Of a DNA stretch of 64,000 nt, positions 53,238 to 61,769 are shown piece after piece (the first letter of the stretch is position 1; every line of letters begins with the position of its first letter). Below the pieces are notes generated by a model that saw only the letters and a program-made list of their open reading frames with translations, was not told where the DNA came from and searched no databases. The DNA comes from Candidatus Nanopelagicales bacterium (GTDB lineage: Bacteria > Actinomycetota > Actinomycetes > S36-B12 > GCA-2699445). Position numbers and translations under genes: made by a program. The DNA lies in NCBI GenBank assembly GCA_037045355.1, contig JBAOHO010000008.1, positions 62,001 through 126,000 of the forward strand. The letters run 5' to 3'.

Positions 53238-54398
53238 CCATCGACCCCGATCGCCCGGTAGCGAGGGTCGACGGTGAGGTCACGCCAGATCGGGACCACC
53301 CCGATGTAGGTCAGCGCCGTAACCGCCAGGGTGATCGGCATGGTCAACGCATAGCCGACCAACAACCATGTCGACGAGTCCCCGTCCGGAGTCGCCACAA
53401 GGCCGACGGCGATCACGGACAACGGCAGCAGCACGGCGGACACCACGATCTGACCCAGGACCGAGGCGACAATGGCCCACAAGAGGTAGCGCCCGAGAAC
53501 GGCCCAGAACCGCCCTCGCGTCGCCGTCCAGGTCCAGCGCAGCGCCCCGGGGCCGATCACGACCTGAGCCCCGATCGGGCTGAGCCGCCCGATCAACCAC
53601 AGGCCGACCGCCACAGCTGCGACGACGCTCGTGAGAGCGAGAAGGACGGCCAGACCAGGGGCGGACCATAGCGCCGCGATCGCGGCTATGAGCCCGACTG
53701 CGAGCAGCGCGACGATCGCCGCCACAGCCACGACGTAGCCCACAAGACGCAAGCCGCCTGCAATCGCGGCGGACCACGCATCTGCCAAGCGCACGGATCG
53801 CTCTGCCGCCGCATCCATCGCCAGTCGGCTCACGGCGGCGATGTGGCCGCAGGACACCAGAACCGTCATCAGGGCGAGCAACACTGCGATGCCGATCCAC
53901 GCTCCGGGTGACTGCACACGCAGGAGATGCGCCAGCGCCTGTTCGGCCTGTTCCGCCTGATTCTGGGCACGGCCGGGGTCGGGGTAGCCGTACGGGTTGG
54001 GAGTCAGCGCGACCAGCCGGGCGAGTGCCGTGAGATCGACGGTGAGCGTCGTGAGGATCGCCAGCACGGCGACCCAGGCACCCCACAGCACGAGCCCGAC
54101 CGAGAGGATCTGCCACCACGCCCGAGTCAGGATCCGGCCAACGTCACCGAATAGGGCTGAGACCCGCCTCATACCTGCTGCCGGTGAGGGCTGACGTGTT
54201 CGGGCTGTAGGCGCCATGCCGCTGCTCGACCCACTCCGTGGTGGCGGCGGGGGCCGCCGACGCGTCCGGGGTCGTTGCCCCCCAACGCGAGGCTCCCCAA
54301 TCCGATACCGCGTCTGGGGTCCAGGCGGAACCGTCCCAGTACCGCCGGCCCGCGGGATCGCTCGGATCGGGGTACCAGCCCGGCGTGGGATCACTCAC
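53225..54398 (-). pseudogene. DUF2510 protein fused to polytopic membrane domain, probably frameshifted
   Basis: GTG 54398, with TAGCCT 6 nt upstream, encodes a DUF2510 motif (PGWYPDPSDPAGRRYWDGS) and a polar linker that runs into a stop at about 54144. The next frame then encodes a six-helix membrane domain (ALFGDVGRILTRAWWQIL, then helices to the C-terminus) with no convincing start of its own. DUF2510 at the N-terminus of membrane proteins is common in actinobacteria, and the span is 3n+1, so one extra base between about 54165 and 54230 is likely. Two separate genes remain possible. Confidence 0.6.
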
Positions 54399-54404
54399 AG
54401 ATTC

Positions 54405-54410
54405 AGGCTA
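54405..54410 (-). promoter_or_regulatory. -10 box of a leaderless promoter
   Basis: TAGCCT on the minus strand, 6-nt spacer, then GTG 54398. Confidence 0.55.
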
Positions 54411-54459
54411 CGGGCAGCCCCGACGGGCGGATTCGCTCCGCTGGCCGCACCATCGGTAC

Positions 54460-55528
54460 ATGACCGACGAGAGACCACGAACCAGCCAGCGACCCCCCAC
54501 CACCGCCCCCGACTGCGGAGCACCCTCGGCCCGCGAACCCCCGGCCCACGAAGCATCCCCGGACCGATCGACACCATACGACGAAGTGGACCGACGCCGA
54601 CCTGCCGGACCTCTCCGAGCGAACCTTCGTGGTCACCGGCGCGACCAGCGGTCTCGGACTCGAAACCGCGGTGGCCCTTTGCGCGCATGGCGCGACTGTC
54701 GTGCTCGCCGGGCGCGATCCCGGTCGCCTGCGGTCTGCCGTGACCAAGGCCGGAGCGGTCGCCACCGGCCCTGAACCCTCCGGCCAACTGCTCGACCTCG
54801 CGGACCTCGGGTCGGTGCGGTCGGCGGCAGAGGAGCTCGCCGAACAGCATCCGGTCATCAATGTCCTGATCAACAACGCGGGTATCATGGCCACCCCGCG
54901 CCGCCAAACGGCTGACGGATTCGAACTCCAGGTCGGCACCAACCATTTGGGACACTTCGCGCTCACGGGCCTCCTTCTCCCGGCGCTCCTGGCCGCCGAC
55001 GCCGGACCGCAGGCAGCGCGCGTCGTCACCGTGTCCAGCGGCGCTCATCGCATGGGCTCGGTGGATCCTGACGACCTCTTCTTCGAACGCCGGACCTACC
55101 GCCCGTGGCAGGCGTACGGCCAGAGCAAGTTGGCCAACCTGCTGTTCACGTCAGAGCTGGCCCGGCAAGCCGAACTGGCGGACGTGCCCGTCATCGCGGC
55201 CGCCGCCCACCCGGGATACGCGGGAACCAACCTGCAATTCGCCGGACCGTCCTTCGCGCAGAACAGCATCGGACGCCTCTGGATGAAGGGAATGAACTCC
55301 GTGTTGGGTCAATCGGCGCTGGCCGGCGCCTGGCCCACTCTGTACGCGGCCACCCGGCCCGACGTCCACAGTGGTGACTACATCGGTCCCGACGGTTGGT
55401 TGGAGCAGCGTGGGCACCCGCGGCACGTGGGTCGCAGCGCTGCCGCCAAGGATATGGCTGTCGCGGCTCGGCTTTGGGAGCGCAGCGAGGAACTGACGGG
55501 CGTGACGTACGAATGGCCCGCTGACTGA
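54460..55528 (+). CDS. short-chain dehydrogenase (retinol dehydrogenase-like); N-terminal frame uncertain
   Basis: A clear SDR from TFVVTGATSGLGLETA onward: cofactor TGATSGLG, NNAGIMATP, NHLGHFALT, a Ser in VSSGAH, catalytic YGQSK and HPGYAGTNLQ, all close to the RDH/WWOX-like actinobacterial group. That frame has no ATG, GTG or TTG start before GTG 54629, which would cut into the first strand. ATG 54460 in the preceding frame reads toward the expected KWTDADLPDLSER if one base near 54583 is removed (span 3n+1). So either a frameshift lies at the start, or translation begins at 54629. Confidence 0.7.
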
Positions 55529-55586
55529 TCATTGACTCGACTGACGGGACGCGGACCGGCAGCGGATGGGCAGCAGGGGTCCGGTG

Positions 55587-55799
55587 TCAGCAGTAGGGGC
55601 AGTGGCGGCAGCCGTTGCCACAACAGCGGCCCCGCTCCGCGTGCGTGAGGGCAGTGATCACGAACAGCCCGGTCTGCGGATCGAGGTACCCCGGATGCCC
55701 GGCCGCCATCGCCTCCTCATGGCGCCGCAGGATCTCGCTGCGCATGGGGTGCTCCGTCGGCAGGCGATCGGGGTGTGGCTGCGTCAATGGACGGGTCAT
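55587..55799 (-). CDS. DUF5522 small Cys-rich protein
   Basis: 70 residues ending in GRCCGNGCRHCPY plus C, the cysteine pattern of DUF5522, preceded by GYLDPQTGLFVIT. The five closely spaced Cys suggest metal or FeS binding; function unknown. The ATG at 55799 overlaps the stop of the alcohol dehydrogenase gene (ATGA), so the two are cotranscribed. Confidence 0.85.
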   Translation of the reverse strand: MTRPLTQPHPDRLPTEHPMRSEILRRHEEAMAAGHPGYLDPQTGLFVITALTHAERGRCCGNGCRHCPYC

Positions 55800-56815
55800 C
55801 TGCCCCCCGGACTCCCCTCCGGAATCAGGACGAGGCTTCCCGTCACATCGCCGGCACTCACGCGATCCAGCGCCGACGCGGCGGCCGTCAGCGGCAAGGT
55901 CTCATACGCGGTGCGGACATCGGCGGGCCCGACCAGCTCCAGGAAATCGCGCACATCTGCTCGGGTGACGTTGGCGACGGACCGCAGCGATCGTTCCCAC
56001 CACAGATCGTCATAGTCGAACTGAGGGATGCGGTCGAGGTGGATGGCGTTGATGGCAACAGTCCCACCCCGGCGAACCGATCGCAGCGCTGCCACGACGA
56101 CGTCCCCCGAGGGCGCGAACGTCACTGCGGCGTCGAGTTCGTGCGGCACCGTCTCGTCGTAGGTACCGGCCCATTCGGCACCCAACGACATCGCCCGATC
56201 TACCTCAGCCGCCGAACGGGTGATCACCGAACAGCGGACTCCCCAGTGGTTCGCGACCTGGATGGCCAGGGATGCCGAGGCCCCGAAGCCGAACAGGCCC
56301 AGGCGCTGTGTCTGACCCTCAGGGGCCGGGCCGGTGATCCCCGCGATGTGCAACGACCGGAACCCGATGACGCCGCCGCACAGCAAGGGGGCGACATCGG
56401 CGTCGCTGCGCTCGTCCAGGGAGTGCGGTATCGGGTGGATGAAGCCCGGATCGGCGCGCACCAACTGCGCATACCCACCGTCCACATCCCATCCGGTGAA
56501 CTGTGCGTGTTCGCACAAGTTCTCCCGCCCCGTGCGACAGAAGTCACACACACCACAGGCGTATGCCAGCCACACCAGACCCACCCGACGCCCGGCATCC
56601 GGACCTTCCGCTATGCGGCCGACGACCTGGTGGCCCGGGATCACAGGCATCCGGTGGGCGGGCAGATCTCCGGTGACGAGTTGTAGATCGGTGCGGCACA
56701 CCGCCGTCGCCGTGACCTGGATCAAAGTGCCGGGGCCGACGGGGTCCGCAACCTCACCCACGGACATGGCTCGGGCCGGGTCGGGATCGGGGGTGTTCAG
56801 TCGGGCAGCCAGCAC
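55796..56815 (-). CDS. zinc-dependent alcohol dehydrogenase (AdhA-like MDR)
   Basis: A 339-residue medium-chain dehydrogenase. Catalytic zinc region: Cys in AVCRTDLQL and PGHQVVG (GHQ in place of GHE). Structural zinc: CGVCDFCRTGRENLC (C-x2-C-x2-C-x7-C). Rossmann fold: LGLFGFGASASLA. AdhA-type features are GDLPAHRMPVIPGHQ and NAIHLDRIPQFDY. GTG 56815 gives the usual family length; the longer frame to 56974 adds low-complexity sequence. Coupled to the DUF5522 gene. Confidence 0.85.
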   Translation of the reverse strand: MLAARLNTPDPDPARAMSVGEVADPVGPGTLIQVTATAVCRTDLQLVTGDLPAHRMPVIPGHQVVGRIAEGPDAGRRVGLVWLAYACGVCDFCRTGRENLCEHAQFTGWDVDGGYAQLVRADPGFIHPIPHSLDERSDADVAPLLCGGVIGFRSLHIAGITGPAPEGQTQRLGLFGFGASASLAIQVANHWGVRCSVITRSAAEVDRAMSLGAEWAGTYDETVPHELDAAVTFAPSGDVVVAALRSVRRGGTVAINAIHLDRIPQFDYDDLWWERSLRSVANVTRADVRDFLELVGPADVRTAYETLPLTAAASALDRVSAGDVTGSLVLIPEGSPGGR

Positions 56816-57018
56816 GAGCCCATGATCACATTCCCAGCCCCAGCTTGCTGATCGGAGATCACGATCCGCGCACCGGTGCCGCGGGCGGTGGTTTGGCCCC
56901 TGGGAGAGCGGGGAAGGGTCGCCGGGGCTTTGCTGCGCCCGGTCGACGCCAGGCTGGTGGGCGGTGGGACTCAAGGAGTCCGGCCACGTGCTCCACAGGA
57001 CCCGGTGTCCGCCCGAGG

Positions 57019-57062
57019 GCCGGTAAGCAAGGCCGGTAACTCAAGAACCGGTTATCGGTAAA
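57019..57062 (+). repeat. short iterated CCGGTAA-type boxes upstream of the 57077 gene
   Basis: GCCGGTAA (57019-57026), GCCGGTAA (57032-57039), ACCGGTTA (57047-57054) and TCGGTAAA (57055-57062) occur within 44 bp, ending just before the GGAG of the next gene. They could be regulator boxes or slippage; no motif match is known to me. Confidence 0.4.
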
Positions 57063-57076
57063 GGAGAGAGGTATTC

Positions 57077-57754
57077 GTGACGACCGCTGGGACGTCAACT
57101 CGTGCTGCCCGCTACCCGCTCATCGTCGTGGACTGGGCGCAGGATCGCGCCTCCTTCGACTGGATCCGAACCGCGGGACCCGGTGATGTTGCACACCTCA
57201 GGCTCACACCGACGTGCCAGACCTGGGACGGCAGCGGGCGCCCGGTGATCGTTCAGGGTTCATCGGTGACCGTCACCTCCGACGCCGTCGATCCGGCTGT
57301 GCGCAACATCGTGACCGAGTGGAGATCGCGCGCCCCCGTCGGCGTCATGCCCGCCTCGATGTCCGGCGACACTGCCATCCCATTCCTCGTCGACGATGTC
57401 GCCGCGGCCCGGGATCGGCTCGCCTCCGGCGGGACCACCGGGCGCCACCCGGCCGCAAGGCGTTGGCTGCCCATCTTGTTGATGGCAGTCGCCGCCGTCT
57501 CCTTGATCCCGCTACTCCAGGTCGACCTGCTCACCGGATCGATCTCCTTCGTGCTCTACGTCGTCGCCTCGTGGGGCATGGACCGCTGGACTGCCCCGGC
57601 GCGCCACTGGGGCGGTCGAACCGATCCCCACGACACGATCAGTCGCATCGCAGTGGCGACCCGGATCGGGTTCTGGGCCGTTGCGGCGGCGGCCCTCACA
57701 CTGGTGATTCTCGACTGGGCCGAAGTCATCCCCCGGTTGTTCCGTTGGGTCTGA
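57077..57754 (+). CDS. membrane protein of unknown function (225 aa)
   Basis: A soluble N-terminal part (about 115 residues, strand-rich, with LIVVDWAQDRASFDW) is followed by two or three transmembrane helices (about 133-150, 152-165 and 195-218) and a short basic end. GTG 57077 is preceded by AAAGGAGAGAGG. No family recognised. It is 145 nt upstream of ftsH on the same strand but has no clear functional link. Confidence 0.65.
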   Translation: MTTAGTSTRAARYPLIVVDWAQDRASFDWIRTAGPGDVAHLRLTPTCQTWDGSGRPVIVQGSSVTVTSDAVDPAVRNIVTEWRSRAPVGVMPASMSGDTAIPFLVDDVAAARDRLASGGTTGRHPAARRWLPILLMAVAAVSLIPLLQVDLLTGSISFVLYVVASWGMDRWTAPARHWGGRTDPHDTISRIAVATRIGFWAVAAAALTLVILDWAEVIPRLFRWV

Positions 57755-57850
57755 AAGCCGCTCCGCGCAGCGCGAACACGGTCGGCGGGGGCCGGTGGGC
57801 CGGTGTACCTTGGCACTGCGGTGCCCGGTCTGTCGCCGGGTCACTGATCC

Positions 57851-57867
57851 GTGGGCAGCGTGCCCAC
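57851..57867 (+). promoter_or_regulatory. hairpin in the ftsH leader
   Basis: GTGGGCA-GCG-TGCCCAC, a perfect 7-bp stem with a 3-nt loop, 32 nt before the ftsH start. It may act as a terminator of the upstream gene or as a leader structure. Confidence 0.5.
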
Positions 57868-57899
57868 GCGACCGGACACCGGAGGCCCGACCCGCCCCC

Positions 57900-59978
57900 A
57901 TGGACCTGAAACGAATCGCCCGCGGCCCCGTGCTGTGGATTCTGCTCGCGCTGGTGCTGCTGCTCGTCGCAACGAGCGTCATGTCCGACCTACGCGGACC
58001 GACTGAGGTTCCCACGTCGCAGGCTGTGCAGTCCATCCAGGACAACCAGGTCGCTCAGGCCACACTGATCGACCGGGACCAGCGGTTGAACCTGACCATG
58101 GGCGACGGCACCCAGCAGACTTCTCAGTTCATCACCGGGCAGGGTGTCGAACTGCAGCAGCTGCTGCAGACCAAGTTCGACGAGGGCCAGTTGAAGGACG
58201 GCTACAACGTCGAGGTGCCGCAGGAGAGCCTGCTCGTCACCTTGCTGGTGTCATTCCTGCCGATTCTGTTGATTCTGTTCCTGCTGTTCTTCTTCCTCAA
58301 CCAGATGCAGGGCGGCGGCGGGCGCCTCATGTCCTTCGGCAAGTCCAAGGCGAAGATCGTCAGTAAGGACATGCCCAAGACCACATTCGCCGATGTGGCC
58401 GGAGCTGACGAGGCCGTCGAGGAACTGCAGGAGATCAAGGAGTTCCTCGAAGATCCCAGCAAGTTCACGGCGGTCGGCGCCAAGATTCCCAAAGGCGTGC
58501 TGTTGTACGGCCCCCCCGGAACCGGCAAGACCCTGCTGGCCCGCGCGGTCGCCGGGGAGGCCGGCGTGCCGTTCTTCTCCATCTCCGGGTCGGACTTCGT
58601 GGAGATGTTCGTCGGCGTCGGCGCTTCCCGGGTCCGCGATCTGTTCGAGCAGGCCAAGAACAATGCCCCCGCCATCATCTTCGTCGACGAGATCGATGCT
58701 GTTGGTCGGCATCGAGGTGCGGGACTCGGCGGTGGCCATGACGAGCGGGAGCAGACCCTCAACCAGATGCTCGTCGAGATGGACGGCTTCGACGTCACCG
58801 GCGGTGTGATCCTCATCGCCGCGACCAACCGACCCGACATCCTCGACCCCGCCCTGCTGCGCCCGGGCCGGTTCGATCGTCAGATCGCGGTCGAATCCCC
58901 GGACCTCAAGGGTCGCGAAGCGATTCTCAAGGTCCACTCGACCGGCAAACCCCTGGCGCCGGACGTCGACCTCGAGAGCATCGCGAAGCGTTCGCCGGGC
59001 TTCACCGGCGCCGATCTAGCCAATGTGCTGAACGAGGCAGCCCTGCTGACAGCCCGCAACGGCGACAAGCTCATCACCAACAAGGCTCTCGACGAGGCTA
59101 TCGATCGGGTGATCGCCGGTCCCCAGAAGCGCACCAGGGTCATGGACGAACACGAGCGCAAGATCACGGCCTACCACGAAGGAGGCCACGCCATCGTGGC
59201 CGCCGCGTTGCCTGGCAATGACCCCGTGCACAAGATCACGATCCTGCCGCGCGGACGGGCCTTGGGATACACGATGGTCTTGCCCGATCAGGAGAAGTAC
59301 TCCCGGACTCGCTCGGAGATGCTCAACCAGTTGGCCTACATGCTGGGCGGTCGCGCTGCCGAAGAACTCGTGTTCCACGACCCGACCACCGGGGCGGCGA
59401 ACGACATCGAGAAAGCCACCAGTCTGGCTCGGGCCATGGTCACCCAGTACGGCATGACCGAGCGGCTCGGTGCGATCAAGTACGGCCAGGAGCAAGGAGA
59501 GGTGTTCCTGGGACGCGACATGGGCCATTCCCGTGACTACTCCGAGGACGTTGCCGGCGCCATCGACGAAGAGGTCCGCACGCTCATCGAGGCCGCGCAC
59601 CAGGAAGCCTTCGACATCCTGGTCACCAACCGGGATGTGCTCGATCATCTGGTCCTGGAGCTGCTCGAAAAGGAGACCCTGAACAAGTCGGAGGTCGAGC
59701 AGATCTTCTCCGCACTGGACCTCAACGATGTCCGGCCCGCCTGGACGGGCTCGGCTCGGCGCGCTCCGTCGGATCGCCCGCCGGTGTTGACCCCCAAGGA
59801 GGTCGCCGGCCTCAACGGTCATGGCTCAGCCAACGGTTCCGGCAACGGCAGCCGGGGTGGCGCCGACGTCGATGTCAGTGATGGTGCGTCCACGGGAGCG
59901 GCAACCACATCCGGCACGGCTCCCGGTGATTCCGGCCCGTGGGATCCCCCGGCCGGCGAGTCACCGATCGGTCGATGA
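57900..59978 (+). CDS. ftsH: ATP-dependent zinc metalloprotease FtsH
   Basis: Membrane-bound AAA+ protease that degrades misfolded membrane and regulatory proteins. 692 residues: helix 1 (about 8-27), extracytoplasmic domain, helix 2 (about 115-137), Walker A GPPGTGKT (about 204-211), Walker B IIFVDEIDA, second region of homology ATNRPDILDPALLRPGRFD, and zinc motif H426EGGH430. The C-terminus ends in a low-complexity Gly/Ser/Thr tail after LTPKEVAGLNG. GGAGG lies about 15 nt upstream of ATG 57900. It is followed by folE and folP as in many actinobacteria. Confidence 0.96.
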   Translation: MDLKRIARGPVLWILLALVLLLVATSVMSDLRGPTEVPTSQAVQSIQDNQVAQATLIDRDQRLNLTMGDGTQQTSQFITGQGVELQQLLQTKFDEGQLKDGYNVEVPQESLLVTLLVSFLPILLILFLLFFFLNQMQGGGGRLMSFGKSKAKIVSKDMPKTTFADVAGADEAVEELQEIKEFLEDPSKFTAVGAKIPKGVLLYGPPGTGKTLLARAVAGEAGVPFFSISGSDFVEMFVGVGASRVRDLFEQAKNNAPAIIFVDEIDAVGRHRGAGLGGGHDEREQTLNQMLVEMDGFDVTGGVILIAATNRPDILDPALLRPGRFDRQIAVESPDLKGREAILKVHSTGKPLAPDVDLESIAKRSPGFTGADLANVLNEAALLTARNGDKLITNKALDEAIDRVIAGPQKRTRVMDEHERKITAYHEGGHAIVAAALPGNDPVHKITILPRGRALGYTMVLPDQEKYSRTRSEMLNQLAYMLGGRAAEELVFHDPTTGAANDIEKATSLARAMVTQYGMTERLGAIKYGQEQGEVFLGRDMGHSRDYSEDVAGAIDEEVRTLIEAAHQEAFDILVTNRDVLDHLVLELLEKETLNKSEVEQIFSALDLNDVRPAWTGSARRAPSDRPPVLTPKEVAGLNGHGSANGSGNGSRGGADVDVSDGASTGAATTSGTAPGDSGPWDPPAGESPIGR

Positions 59979-60054
59979 CCGGTCCCCAAGAGTTCCCGCG
60001 ACTTGACCAGATCGGCCCGGTGGCGGACTGGCGTTGTCAGCCTCACACTGAAGC

Positions 60055-60639
60055 GTGACCGAAATGACTGACTCGGATTTCGACCACGTCCGGGCCGAGG
60101 CCGCCGTCCGCGAACTACTGATCGCCATCGGCGAGGATCCGGATCGGGAGGGACTGCGCGAGACACCTGCCCGGGTGGCCCGCAGTTTCCACGAAGTGAC
60201 CGGGGGCATGCGCCTGGAACCCAAGACGGTGCTGTCGACGACCTTCGAGGCGGATCACGACGAGATGGTTCTTGTCCGAGATATCGAAGTCTTCTCGCTG
60301 TGCGAGCACCACTTGGTTCCGTTCAGCGGAGTAGCTCATGTCGGCTACATCCCCGCGCAGGACGGCCGAGTGGCGGGACTGTCCAAGCTGGCCCGCCTGG
60401 TGGACGTCTACGCCCGGCGACTGCAGGTGCAGGAGCGGCTCACGACCCAGATCGCCGACGCCTTGGTCTCGGTCCTCGAACCGCGCGGTGTGATCGTCGT
60501 GGTCGACTGTGAACACCTGTGCATGGCGATGCGCGGAGTGCGCAAGTCGGGTGCCCGAACCCTGACGAGCGCCGTGCGCGGCCAACTGCGGGATTCGGTC
60601 AGTCGGGCCGAGGCGATGTCCCTGATCCTCAAGAACTGA
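60055..60639 (+). CDS. folE: GTP cyclohydrolase I
   Basis: First enzyme of tetrahydrofolate synthesis; converts GTP to 7,8-dihydroneopterin triphosphate. 194 residues with the zinc ligands in SLCEHHLVPF (Cys and His) and in CEHLCMAMRG (second Cys), GLSKLARLVDVYARRLQVQE, and a C-terminal LTSAVRGQLRD. GTG start 76 nt after ftsH, with a CACACT box 5 nt upstream. Its last codons are the first unit of a 20-bp repeat array. Confidence 0.96.
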   Translation: MTEMTDSDFDHVRAEAAVRELLIAIGEDPDREGLRETPARVARSFHEVTGGMRLEPKTVLSTTFEADHDEMVLVRDIEVFSLCEHHLVPFSGVAHVGYIPAQDGRVAGLSKLARLVDVYARRLQVQERLTTQIADALVSVLEPRGVIVVVDCEHLCMAMRGVRKSGARTLTSAVRGQLRDSVSRAEAMSLILKN

Positions 60640-60779
60640 GCGGGATCCTCAAACACCGGGCGGGATCCCCAAACACCGGGCGGGATCCCCAAACACCGAG
60701 CGGGATCCCCAAACACCGAGTGGGATCCCCAACACCGAGTGGGATCCTCACGAACCGAGCGGGATCCTCAGTTGCTGCG
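60621..60779 (+). repeat. 20-bp tandem repeat between folE and folP
   Basis: Eight units of about 20 bp (CGGGATCCCCAAACACCGGG-like). The first (60621-60640) is the 3' end of folE including its stop; one unit (60721) is 19 bp and the last is degenerate. It ends 13 bp before the -10 box of folP. Confidence 0.9.
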
Positions 60780-60792
60780 TTCCGCTGCTCCG

Positions 60793-60798
60793 TATGCT
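60793..60798 (+). promoter_or_regulatory. -10 box of the leaderless folP promoter
   Basis: TATGCT, 6-nt spacer, then GTG 60805. The folP gene therefore has its own promoter downstream of the repeat array. Confidence 0.65.
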
Positions 60799-60804
60799 GG
60801 CGGG

Positions 60805-61680
60805 GTGTCAGGTCCCGTCGGTCCCCGTGGTCTGCCTGCCCCATTGACCGACACAGGCCGCTGTCTGGTCATGGGAATCATCAATGTCACCCCTGATTCC
60901 TTCTCCGACGGCAGCCGGTATGCCGACCCGCCCGCCGCCATCGCTCACGGACAGTCTCTGGTGGCCGCAGGTGCCGACTTGGTCGACGTCGGGGGGGAGT
61001 CGACCCGACCCGGGGCCGATCGCATCAGCACCGACGACGAACTCGCCCGCGTCCTTCCGGTGATCGAAGGCTTGGCGACCGCAGGGGTGCCGGTGAGCAT
61101 CGACACGATGCGTGCCGCGACAGCTCTTAAGGCGGTGGCAGCGGGAGCGGTCATGGTCAACGACGTGTCCGGCGGACGGGCGGATCCCACCATGTACCGT
61201 GCCATCGCCGACTTGGGCACGCCGTATGTCGTGATGCACTGGCGGGCCCACTCGCGCGAGATGAATCGATGGGCCACTTACTCCGACGTTGTCAGCGACG
61301 TCCTGGCTGAGTTGGGCAGCGCCGTCGCCGATGCGCGCGCGGCGGGCGTCTCGGCCGATCGACTCGTGATCGACCCCGGACTGGGCTTCGCCAAGGAGGC
61401 CCGCCACAACTGGGCCCTGCTGGCGGCCATGGACCGACTGGTGGCGCTCGGATTCCCGGTACTGGTCGGAGCCAGCCGCAAGCGGTTCCTCGGGGAACTC
61501 CTGGCCGACGAGCACGGCCCCCGTTCGTTGGATGCACGAGAGGCCGCCACCGCAGCCGTATCCGCGCTGGCTGCGGCAGGCGGTGCGTGGTGTGTTCGGG
61601 TTCACGACGTGGCGGCGACCCACGACGCCGTCCGTGTTGTCGCGGCACTCGAGGGCGCTCGATCGGGCGACGCGACCTGA
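60805..61680 (+). CDS. folP: dihydropteroate synthase
   Basis: Condenses 6-hydroxymethyl-dihydropterin pyrophosphate with p-aminobenzoate; the sulfonamide target. 291 residues with the signatures MGIINVTPDSFSDGSRY, GADLVDVGGESTRPGA, NDVSGG, DPGLGFAKEARHN and VGASRKRFLG, all intact. GTG 60805 is chosen because of the family start and the leaderless -10 box; the longer frame to 60739 runs into the repeat array. The folB and folK genes that usually follow are absent here. Confidence 0.96.
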   Translation: MSGPVGPRGLPAPLTDTGRCLVMGIINVTPDSFSDGSRYADPPAAIAHGQSLVAAGADLVDVGGESTRPGADRISTDDELARVLPVIEGLATAGVPVSIDTMRAATALKAVAAGAVMVNDVSGGRADPTMYRAIADLGTPYVVMHWRAHSREMNRWATYSDVVSDVLAELGSAVADARAAGVSADRLVIDPGLGFAKEARHNWALLAAMDRLVALGFPVLVGASRKRFLGELLADEHGPRSLDAREAATAAVSALAAAGGAWCVRVHDVAATHDAVRVVAALEGARSGDAT

Positions 61681-61769
61681 GGCTGGTTCAGATGGTTGCC
61701 AACTCCGACAAGCCCGTGCCCTTCGTTCGAGTGACCTGAGGTCAGCAGTCGTGGGCCCTGCGGCGGTCG

